From Candidatus Saccharimonadota bacterium (lineage in GTDB: Bacteria > Patescibacteriota > Saccharimonadia > UBA4664), in assembly GCA_029237755.1 (NCBI GenBank), contig JAQZBT010000019.1, forward strand, positions 1 through 11,797: 11,797 nt of DNA. The letters are read 5' to 3'. The notes beneath the pieces were generated by a model that saw nothing but the letters and a program-made list of their open reading frames with translations, had not been told where the DNA came from and did no database searches. The translations under genes and the position numbers were made by a program. This document shows positions 1-6,860 of the stretch, piece by piece; the first letter of the stretch is position 1; each line of letters begins with the position of its first letter.

Positions 1-545
1 CGGCCCGCATGGTCGCCACCCGGAGCGGCTCCAAAATCATGAGCGACAAGGATGTGACCTTCGAGACCCCCGATGCGACGCTCTTCCTCGATGCCGGCAT
101 CCGCGACCGCTCCATCATCCTCGACCAGGCTGTGGCACTCATAGATTCCGCCAAGGAGTTCGTCTTCCTGACCTGCCAATTCTTTCCCTTTGGCCGCACC
201 GCCGCTCACCTGGCCGCCGCGCACCGTCGCGGAGTTAAGGTTACAGTTGCATACAACCATTACACCTGCCACAGCTGGCCGATGAGTTGGGCCAATCGCC
301 TGGTCATGCTGCACGAGCGCACGCGCCGCCCCCGCGAACTCTTCGCCCACCCCGTGCTACCCCCGCGCTATCTCCACGCCAAGGTCCTCGCCACTGACCA
401 GGGCACCCTCATAGGCAGCAACAACTATGTGGAAATCGGCGTAAACCTTGGCACCGCCGAACTGCAAATGCTCGTTCGTGACCGGGACTTCGCGGACAAC
501 GCCGTGGCGGCCGTTATCGCTCAGCTTCCGCACCAATCGTCGTAA
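1..545 (+). CDS. Phospholipase D-family (HKD) protein, 3' part only
   Basis: This is the C-terminal part of a PLD-superfamily protein, the group that includes cardiolipin synthases, other phosphatidyltransferases and some nucleases. The frame is open to the window edge, so the gene probably begins upstream. The first ATG seen, at 9, would give 178 residues. Counted from there, the HKD catalytic motif is clear: H123, K125 and D130 in YLHAKVLATD, followed by GSNN at 136-139 and an acidic residue further on. The preceding stretch, from DAGIRDRSIILDQAVALI to AAHRRGVKVTVAYN, fits the strand-helix start of a PLD domain. Two-domain family members carry two HKD motifs and only one is visible, so this is most likely the second domain. 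A genuine one-domain protein starting at ATG 9 is less likely, because no promoter or ribosome binding site can be judged there. Its last 32 bp overlap, tail to tail, the end of the opposite-strand folate gene. Substrate cannot be assigned. Confidence 0.85.
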   Translation, partial: ARMVATRSGSKIMSDKDVTFETPDATLFLDAGIRDRSIILDQAVALIDSAKEFVFLTCQFFPFGRTAAHLAAAHRRGVKVTVAYNHYTCHSWPMSWANRLVMLHERTRRPRELFAHPVLPPRYLHAKVLATDQGTLIGSNNYVEIGVNLGTAELQMLVRDRDFADNAVAAVIAQLPHQSS

Positions 546-1125
546 TACCGTGCTCTGTCACGATGACTTGGAGGGGAATGTCGTGCTTTTCAGCTTTGAT
601 TCCACCCTTGACCAGGCAGTCGCCATAGGCCAGTCCCACCCGTAGCGCCTTCGGATGCTCGCTCAAGAACCGGTCGTAGTAGCCCGCGCCGTAGCCAACC
701 CGGTTGCCCTCCAGGTCGTAGGCGAGGAGGGGAGTAATCACCATGTCCAGGGGCTCATCGGGCTGGAGCAGATGGCCCACCATGGGCTCGGGAATCTCGT
801 AGTGGTTGGGCCGGAAACGGGTATCGTGGTTGACCTCGATATGCTCGAGTCCGCCGTCGTTAAGCATACGGGGCACATAGACTTTGATGTCGGGATGAGC
901 CGCCCACAGCCACCGCACAAGCGCCCACGTCCCGATCTCGCGCCGCCGGGCGAGTGGCAGGTAGACGTGCACCCGCTCGATCTCATTCCAGTCCCAGTTC
1001 TCCTGGACGTGATGGAAAATCTTGGCGTCGAGCAGCGCCTGCTCGTGCATCGTCATTGCGGCCCGCACGGCATATCCCAGCGCGCGGGCCTGCTCTTTCG
1101 ATGATGGCTCGTCGTCTACGGCCAA
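514..1125 (-). CDS. 5-formyltetrahydrofolate cyclo-ligase (MTHFS family)
   Basis: The enzyme converts 5-formyl-THF to 5,10-methenyl-THF with ATP in the cytoplasm and returns this storage folate to one-carbon metabolism. The hallmark GYGAGYYDRFL (family consensus close to GxGGGYYDRxL) lies at about residues 144-154, followed by RVGLAYGDCLV and AEKHDIPLQVIVTE, where the D and P are conserved in the family. Basic residues near the N-terminus (KEQARALGYAVR) match the usual family start. An ATG at 1158 would give 214 residues. I prefer TTG at 1125 (203 residues) because AAGGAG at 1137-1132 sits 6 nt before it, a TATACT -10 box lies at 1152-1147, and the usual N-terminal basic segment then falls within about 25 residues of the start. 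The longer start would contain its own -10 box inside the coding region. The 3' end overlaps the PLD gene by 32 bp. Function is secure; the start is inferred. Confidence 0.9.
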   Translation of the reverse strand: MAVDDEPSSKEQARALGYAVRAAMTMHEQALLDAKIFHHVQENWDWNEIERVHVYLPLARRREIGTWALVRWLWAAHPDIKVYVPRMLNDGGLEHIEVNHDTRFRPNHYEIPEPMVGHLLQPDEPLDMVITPLLAYDLEGNRVGYGAGYYDRFLSEHPKALRVGLAYGDCLVKGGIKAEKHDIPLQVIVTEHGITTIGAEAER

Positions 1126-1131
1126 TACGTT

Positions 1132-1137
1132 CTCCTT
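1132..1137 (-). promoter_or_regulatory. Shine-Dalgarno AAGGAG deciding a TTG start
   Basis: The minus strand reads AAGGAG, six bases, then TTG (1125-1123). This is one of only two convincing ribosome binding sites in the window, the other being that of ftsH, which also serves a TTG. It argues for starting the folate cyclo-ligase at 1125 rather than at ATG 1158. Confidence 0.7.
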
Positions 1138-1146
1138 CGTTCCGCT

Positions 1147-1154
1147 AGTATAAT
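1147..1154. promoter_or_regulatory. Overlapping divergent -10 boxes (AGTATAAT)
   Basis: The plus strand carries a perfect TATAAT at 1149-1154. The next seven bases lead directly to ATG 1162, so transcription would start at or next to the start codon, giving a leaderless mRNA for the histidine-rich protein. The minus strand carries TATACT at 1152-1147 over the same bases, with a predicted start near 1140, just upstream of the Shine-Dalgarno of the folate gene. No good -35 hexamer is visible for either direction. The two polymerases would compete for the same DNA, so the two genes are probably mutually exclusive at the level of single initiation events. The boxes are seen; their use is inferred. 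Confidence 0.65.
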
Positions 1155-1161
1155 CCATAGT

Positions 1162-1890
1162 ATGGAAACTCCCCCAAACAATAAATCCACACCTCGGGAC
1201 GTATTGGTCCTGCGGTGGTTGGTCGGAATCGTACTGGGGGTATTACTGCTTGGGGCAGCCTGGATTGGTTACTCCTATGCCTTCTCACCCGAACCCATCC
1301 GTCACCCGGCCCAGATTCATCAGCACTTTCGATTTCAGCTCGTCAATAACGGTCAGGCCGTGGATTTCGCGCAGGAACCTTACCAGACCGAGTTCAACAA
1401 AGATATGTGCAGCGCCGAGCTCACCAAGGAACCGTTCCACTTCCATGATGGCAAAGACCAGTTCGTCCACTTGCACTGGAAGGGCCTGACCGGCGGACTC
1501 TTGCTCAAGCACTACGGCTGGAACTTTATCGGCGGTCCGGACCACCTGCTGGGTTACAAATTCAATGGCCTGAAGACGCCGGATTCTGTCGGCATTCATG
1601 GCCGGGCCTTACCGTTAGCACCGGCCGACGCCCAGTACTATGTTTATACCGGTGACCAGGACGGTCATAAGCGCGTCGAGTTGAAGGAGTTCTTGCACAA
1701 AGACCTCGCCACCCTCCTCGGCGGCACGTCGCACGCAGACCACGCCGAGCACGAGTCCGACCTCGCTCGCATCCACGACCTCCTCGGCAATGTCGTCATC
1801 TTCGCTCAGGCTTCTGAACCCACGGCGGCTCAAGTCGAAGACCGTTTCGACAAGCTCGCTCCCTTGCCCGAATCCTCCTGCGCAGGCTAG
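1162..1890 (+). CDS. Membrane-anchored histidine-rich protein of unknown function
   Basis: I do not recognise a named family. The 242-residue product has a short cytoplasmic head, one membrane segment at about 14-36 (from VLVLRWLVGIV to GAAWIG), and a large outside domain by the positive-inside rule. That domain is rich in histidine: HQH at 53-55, HFH at 93-95, HLH at 103-105, then H117, H128, H146, and a cluster at 191, 194 and 197 in HADHAEH. The HxH pairs sit on alternating residues of predicted strands (FHFHDG..., FVHLHW), as in a metal site built on beta-strands, so binding of copper or zinc is possible but unproved. Two cysteines, C83 and C240, could form a disulfide. Small proteins with paired HxH motifs of this kind occur in Patescibacteria and archaea, to my recollection without an established role. 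ATG 1162 is chosen because TATAAT lies seven bases upstream. tilS follows after 10 bp, so the two are probably cotranscribed. Confidence 0.8.
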   Translation: METPPNNKSTPRDVLVLRWLVGIVLGVLLLGAAWIGYSYAFSPEPIRHPAQIHQHFRFQLVNNGQAVDFAQEPYQTEFNKDMCSAELTKEPFHFHDGKDQFVHLHWKGLTGGLLLKHYGWNFIGGPDHLLGYKFNGLKTPDSVGIHGRALPLAPADAQYYVYTGDQDGHKRVELKEFLHKDLATLLGGTSHADHAEHESDLARIHDLLGNVVIFAQASEPTAAQVEDRFDKLAPLPESSCAG

Positions 1891-1900
1891 ACTCCTGTCC

Positions 1901-2788
1901 ATGAATATCCATTGGCCGCAGCCCGGCCGCTATTTGCTGGCCGTCTCCGGCGGCGCCGATTCTATGGCGCTGCTCGACTTGATGGCCTCAGCCGGGCGTT
2001 ATGAACTCATCGTCGCCCACTTCGATCATGGCATCCGGGATGACTCCGCCTCCGACAGGCTCTTTGTGAACGGTGCTGCCCGGCGCTACGATCTGCCGTT
2101 CGTCTACCATACCGCCGCGCTCGGCCGGGCCAGTGAAGCCGTCGCCCGGGCCGCCCGCCATAGCTGGCTGGAACAGACCCGCGCGGAGCGTCAGGCTGGG
2201 GCCGTCGTCACCGGGCACCACGCCGATGACCTGCTCGAGACCAGCCTGCTCAACCTCGCCCGCGGCACCGGCCGCCGCGGACTCGCGCCGATGCAGTCCG
2301 GCCCCATCCTGCGTCCGCTGCTCTCAGTTACCCGCGCCGAGCTGCGCGACTACGCCGCTCAGCACAAACTCGTGTGGCGCGAGGACCCGACCAATGCCGA
2401 CGCCTCCAATCCGCGCAACTTTCTGCGCCACGAACTCCTGCCGCACGCCACTCCCGCCTGGCGCGAGCGCTACCTCGGGCAGCTGCACGAACTCTCTGCT
2501 ATCAACCAGCGCCTCGACGCTGCGCTTTCAAAGACCCTCAAAACCCACCGCATCAACGCCGGGTTCAGCTTCCCGCGTCCGCTCATTCGCGAGTTGAGCC
2601 TGCCCGAAACCTCCGAGCTTCTGGCTGCCGCCGCGCGGGCGCTCGACCCTGGCGTACAGCTCGAAGACCGCACCTTGCGGGAGCTGGCACTGTTCGCAAA
2701 GACCGCCCGACCGCACCGCCACCGCCTGCTCCGCACCGGCCTGAAAGTGCAGTCCGCGCCTGGTACCATTAGCGTTTTAGCCTTTTAG
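1901..2788 (+). CDS. tilS: tRNA(Ile)-lysidine synthetase TilS
   Basis: TilS attaches lysine to C34 of the CAU-anticodon tRNA(Ile), using ATP. This changes its charging from Met to Ile and its codon from AUG to AUA, and it is normally essential. The PP-loop SGGADS is at residues 16-21, followed by HFDHGIRDDSASDR (40-53), HHADDLLET (106-114), LARGTGRRGLAPM (119-131) and the LRPLL...R.EL and EDPTNAD....RNFLRHELLP segments (about 137-181) typical of the family. The frame opens at 1790, but starting there would add 37 residues of unrelated sequence that overlap the previous gene. ATG 1901 places the PP-loop where TilS proteins have it. At 295 residues it is much shorter than E. coli TilS (432 residues) and seems to lack most of the C-terminal tRNA-binding domains, as in other compact versions. 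No Shine-Dalgarno is seen. The start lies 10 bp after the previous stop, suggesting coupled translation. Confidence 0.93.
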   Translation: MNIHWPQPGRYLLAVSGGADSMALLDLMASAGRYELIVAHFDHGIRDDSASDRLFVNGAARRYDLPFVYHTAALGRASEAVARAARHSWLEQTRAERQAGAVVTGHHADDLLETSLLNLARGTGRRGLAPMQSGPILRPLLSVTRAELRDYAAQHKLVWREDPTNADASNPRNFLRHELLPHATPAWRERYLGQLHELSAINQRLDAALSKTLKTHRINAGFSFPRPLIRELSLPETSELLAAAARALDPGVQLEDRTLRELALFAKTARPHRHRLLRTGLKVQSAPGTISVLAF

Positions 2789-2814
2789 ACTGCCACAAAT
2801 GGCGTTACATGGTC

Positions 2815-2839
2815 TATACTGTATTGGTCAAACGAGGAG
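2815..2839 (+). promoter_or_regulatory. ftsH promoter -10 box and ribosome binding site
   Basis: TATACT at 2815-2820 is a good -10 hexamer. A weak -35 candidate, CTGCCA at 2790-2795, has a 19-base spacer. GAGGAG at 2834-2839 is followed by six bases and the TTG start at 2846. This gives ftsH its own transcript with a leader of about 20 bases, separate from the tilS unit. Confidence 0.6.
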
Positions 2840-2845
2840 ATTAAA

Positions 2846-4732
<1,887 letters not shown>

Positions 4733-4745
4733 CAAGACCCAAACT

Positions 4746-4780
4746 AAAAAAGCCCTCCGGCACATCCGCGAGGGCTTTTT
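4746..4780. terminator. Rho-independent terminator, probably bidirectional
   Basis: The stem AGCCCTC (4751-4757) pairs with GAGGGCT (4770-4776), and an inner CGG (4758-4760) pairs with CCG (4766-4768) around a small CACAT loop. A run of A precedes it (4746-4751) and a run of T follows (4776-4780), so it can end ftsH transcription on the plus strand and transcripts arriving from the minus-strand gene on the other side. Confidence 0.9.
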
Positions 4781-4796
4781 GTATTAGCGAGAGAAC

Positions 4797-4885
4797 CGTT
4801 AGTGTGAAGCTGCCAAGTTGCAGCTGTGAATACAGCGTATGCACCATGTCTTAAAGGATTGCTGCATTTGGCACGAACACTAACG
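4797..4885. repeat. Long imperfect inverted repeat at the 3' end of the 4880-5410 gene
   Basis: CGTTAGTGT (4797-4805) is perfectly complementary to ACACTAACG (4877-4885). After a small asymmetric internal loop, pairing resumes: TGCCAAG (4811-4817) with TTTGGCA (4867-4873, including one G-T wobble), then GCAGC (4820-4824) with GCTGC (4861-4865). That gives about 21 pairs around an AT-richer centre of 36 bases. The left arm also contains its own perfect hairpin, AGCTGC/GCAGCT (4808-4813 and 4820-4825), so two structures compete. The right arm covers the last two codons of the minus-strand gene. It could be a structured 3' UTR, a small RNA or the remains of a short inverted-repeat element. No flanking target duplication was found. 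Confidence 0.6.
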
Positions 4886-5410
4886 CTTCGGCAACTTACC
4901 ACTATGGGTCAGCCAGCCCTCCTTAAAGGTTTCCACCCCAACCTTGTTGATATATTTCTTCAATAACCACTGGTTCGCCGCGTCCATCCCTCGGACCACA
5001 TAACGGGCACCCGAGACAGTGGCATATGCCTTCCATGCCTTTTTCAGTGTCCGGACACCCCGGCTGGGGTGAGAGGTGTCATCCGGATGTGCGATAAAGT
5101 AAGCAAAACGCTGCATTTTTTCCGACGCCCCAGCGTGCGCCAGAATGTAAGGGTCTTCTTCACCTGGCATGTAAGCCAGTCCCCGGTGCAGTCGTATCTC
5201 GCTCGGATCTTGCCCCTTGGGCGCCTCGGGATGCTCATGAGTTGCGTCGGGCATCGCGCTGATGCGAGCCCTGGCGTCGGTCGCGCTCTCCATCGCCGCC
5301 TGCGCCGCTTGTTGATGGTCCACTACAGCGCGCGGCGCAGCTGGCAGCTTTTCGGGCGTCGCCTCAGCCGGTACCGTCTTAGATTCTGGGTCCAATAATA
5401 ATTCTGACAT
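4880..5410 (-). CDS. Hypothetical protein, 176 residues
   Basis: I recognise no family. The first 70 or so residues are rich in Ala, Pro, Glu and Gln and look disordered (TPEKLPAAPRAVVDH, DATHEHPEAPKGQDP). The last 100 are more ordered and basic, with aromatic residues spread along predicted helices (EKMQRFAYFIAH, TLKKAWKAYATV, NQWLLKKYINKVG). There is no signal peptide, membrane segment or cysteine, so a cytoplasmic, possibly nucleic-acid- or partner-binding role is conceivable but unproved. The frame could begin at 5431, but ATG 5410 is preferred because a perfect TATAAT on the minus strand (5422-5417) ends six bases before it, the geometry of a leaderless mRNA. Starting at 5431 would put the promoter inside the gene. 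It converges on ftsH, with the terminator between them. Codon use resembles that of its neighbours, so it is very likely a real gene. Confidence 0.75.
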   Translation of the reverse strand: MSELLLDPESKTVPAEATPEKLPAAPRAVVDHQQAAQAAMESATDARARISAMPDATHEHPEAPKGQDPSEIRLHRGLAYMPGEEDPYILAHAGASEKMQRFAYFIAHPDDTSHPSRGVRTLKKAWKAYATVSGARYVVRGMDAANQWLLKKYINKVGVETFKEGWLTHSGKLPKR

Positions 5411-5450
5411 AAGCGTATTATACCCCTCCATATTTTTTGTAACGCTTATG
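5408..5450. promoter_or_regulatory. Leaderless-type promoter framed by a 9-bp inverted repeat
   Basis: The minus strand has TATAAT at 5422-5417, then ACGCTT, then ATG 5410. CATAAGCGT (5408-5416) and ACGCTTATG (5442-5450) are perfect inverted copies, 25 bases apart, on either side of the -10 and spacer. The arrangement could be an operator pair for a repressor or a hairpin in DNA. The inner copy includes the start codon of the minus-strand gene. A loose extended -10, TGC followed by TAAACT (5452-5457), points rightward and may serve the genes beginning at 5484 and 5626. Confidence 0.5.
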
Positions 5451-5483
5451 CTAAACTGAAGCCAACTAAGCTTGCGATACCCA

Positions 5484-5624
5484 ATGCCATCCCGAAAACG
5501 GCCCGCGTCCTCTCAGTTCATCCCGTCAACGCCCTCACGCCAGAGGCTAGCAGTGTTGCCACTCGTAGCCCTCGTTGTGGCTGGCGGCTGCCTTGCTCCT
5601 GAGCAACCGGAACCACTGATCTGA
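5484..5624 (+). CDS. Possible small lipoprotein or leader ORF, 46 residues
   Basis: A small open frame runs from ATG 5484 to TGA 5622-5624. Its product has a strongly basic N-terminus (MPSRKRPASSQF), a hydrophobic core (LAVLPLVALVVAGG) and then a cysteine followed by a short acidic, proline-rich tail (CLAPEQPEPLI). VVAGGC resembles a lipobox, so the mature product would be a lipid-linked peptide of about ten residues. Only one base separates its stop from the GTG start of the next gene, which suggests coupled translation and would explain why that gene lacks a promoter of its own right at its start. No Shine-Dalgarno is seen. Against it: very short, no recognised homologue, and the only TGA stop in the window. 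It may be a chance frame. Confidence 0.4.
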   Translation: MPSRKRPASSQFIPSTPSRQRLAVLPLVALVVAGGCLAPEQPEPLI

Positions 5625-5625
5625 G

Positions 5626-6783
5626 GTGATCGCCCCACTGCGCAAGCCGTCTCGGGCGACGCTACTACTCTTGGTTGCCGGCTTCATTGTGGTCGGTTTT
5701 GCCGGCATATGGTGGTTCGGCATTCGGGCCGCGCAGAACCCGGCTGCTGATCTCAATAATGACGGACAGGTGAATGTCTTTGATCTATCTACATTGCTGG
5801 GCAATTGGGCTATCACTGTTCCAGCGACCAAGGGCGATCTCAATGCCGACGACAATGTAAACATTATTGACCTCTCCATCCTGCTCGAAAGCTGGGGGCC
5901 GCTTACGGGCACTCCGGCACCCTCTGCCACGCCGACGCCAACTCCAACGCCGACTCCAACGCCGACTGCAACGGCCACCCTAACCCCAACCCCCACGCCC
6001 AGCGGCGGCTTCCCGACCTTCGAGTCGACCGGTCCCCGGGTTGCTACCACAAGTACCTCAGGCAGCATCACCACCACGCACCACGGCCAGGTGATTGAGC
6101 GCGTCACGGTCAATGGCAGTATCGATATCCGTCACAACAACGTGATAGTGCGTGACGTCGTCGTCATGGGTACCGGCAACTACGCCATCGACATCGGCCA
6201 GAACACTTCTCCTTGTCCAACCGGCGTGCTCGTTGAGTACACCGAGGTCAACATGATCAATGCGCCGGCTGAAGCCAGTATGCCCATATATGACCGTTGC
6301 AGCGGCACCGTCACATTCGATCATATCCGCGTCCACAACTCCGGCCGGGCCGTTACCACCGACGGAGGCATTACCCTCACCAACTCCTGGATCTACAGCG
6401 CCCGGACGTACGATGGCGCCCACCGCACCGCTTTCTCGACGCACGGAGGCAGCAACTACCATGTGGTCCACAACACGTTCATCTGCGAGCTCGCCCACTG
6501 CTCATCTTCCGTCAACATGTATAGCGATTACGCCCCGGTCACTAACTACCTGTTCCAGGACAATTTGCTTGCCGGCGGCAGTATCTGCCTGCGCGGCGGT
6601 CAGACCCACACCTATGCCAATCAAACTCATGACATCCGCGCCCTCAACAATCGCTTTTCAACGCGGTTTTACCCCGAATGCGGTTCGCTGCAGGCTTTCG
6701 CTCAGTTTGACCTTACTGCCCCTGGCAACGTCCGATCCGGCAACGTATACCACGAGTCGGGCCAGCCGCTGCCGGGAGGTTAG
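5626..6783 (+). CDS. Membrane-anchored dockerin-like / beta-helix surface protein A
   Basis: The 385-residue product is modular. A hydrophobic segment at about 12-31 ends in GFAGIWWF and is followed by RAA, either a signal anchor or a signal peptide. Two dockerin-like calcium-binding loops follow: DLNNDGQVNVFDLSTLL (42-58) and DLNADDNVNIIDLSILL (71-87), with D/N at positions 1, 3, 5, 9 and 12 as in type I dockerins. A Pro/Thr linker (about 97-126) leads to a domain of about 255 residues with repeated NN.IVRDVVV, VLVEYTEVN, TFDHIRVHNS, LTNSWIYSA, VHNTFICEL and FQDNLLAGG units, the pattern of a right-handed parallel beta-helix as in polysaccharide-acting enzymes and adhesins. No catalytic residues can be assigned. 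GTG 5626 is the first start after an in-frame TGA (5617). The gene at 9497 is a paralogue with the same layout. Recognisable coding sequence continues past the TAG in another frame. It converges on the sugar dehydrogenase gene. Confidence 0.85.
   Translation: MIAPLRKPSRATLLLLVAGFIVVGFAGIWWFGIRAAQNPAADLNNDGQVNVFDLSTLLGNWAITVPATKGDLNADDNVNIIDLSILLESWGPLTGTPAPSATPTPTPTPTPTPTATATLTPTPTPSGGFPTFESTGPRVATTSTSGSITTTHHGQVIERVTVNGSIDIRHNNVIVRDVVVMGTGNYAIDIGQNTSPCPTGVLVEYTEVNMINAPAEASMPIYDRCSGTVTFDHIRVHNSGRAVTTDGGITLTNSWIYSARTYDGAHRTAFSTHGGSNYHVVHNTFICELAHCSSSVNMYSDYAPVTNYLFQDNLLAGGSICLRGGQTHTYANQTHDIRALNNRFSTRFYPECGSLQAFAQFDLTAPGNVRSGNVYHESGQPLPGG
5978..6000 (-). other. Potential G-quadruplex in the linker-coding region
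   Basis: The plus strand has four C-runs of 3, 4, 5 and 3 bases separated by TAA, AA and ACG, so the minus strand has four G-runs with loops of 2-3 bases, a canonical intramolecular quadruplex pattern. It lies on the template strand of gene 5626 and arises from proline codons of the linker. Confidence 0.5.
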
Positions 6784-6854
6784 GGCATCATGCGCCGGGC
6801 AAGGTGTGGAAGGATAACCTGTTCCACAATGGCACGCCGGTAAATCCGAACTGA
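6780..6854 (+). pseudogene. Out-of-frame coding remnant after the stop of gene 5626
   Basis: In the frame one base behind that of gene 5626, the sequence after its TAG reads LGHHAPG then KVWKDNLFHNGTPVNPN and stops at TGA 6852-6854. The part KVWKDNLFHNGTPV resembles the closing strand of this family (NVYHESGQPL in gene 5626, NVWEHTGQPVQ in gene 9497). It is either the original C-terminus lost by a frameshift near 6770-6782, a duplicated last repeat, or a product of -1 frameshifting or sequencing error. Confidence 0.4.
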
Positions 6855-6860
6855 CCAGAG

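Noticed and set aside
655..1104. 149-codon plus-strand frame over the folate gene
   Set aside because: It lies opposite a clear MTHFS gene and has no recognisable domain. It is a high-GC antisense shadow.
1790..1900. Longer TilS reading frame starting inside the previous gene
   Set aside because: The added 37 residues are unlike TilS, overlap the upstream gene in another frame and have no ribosome binding site. ATG 1901 fits the family start.
5622..5624. TGA as a sense codon joining the 46-residue ORF to gene 5626
   Set aside because: The two frames differ, and no confident gene in the window has an internal TGA.
5928..6000. Short direct repeats considered as a CRISPR array
   Set aside because: There are no spacers. 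The repeats are contiguous codons of a Pro/Thr linker within an open frame.
5547..6113. 188-codon minus-strand frame over the start of gene 5626
   Set aside because: Its Gly/Val repeat is simply the complement of the Pro/Thr linker repeat.
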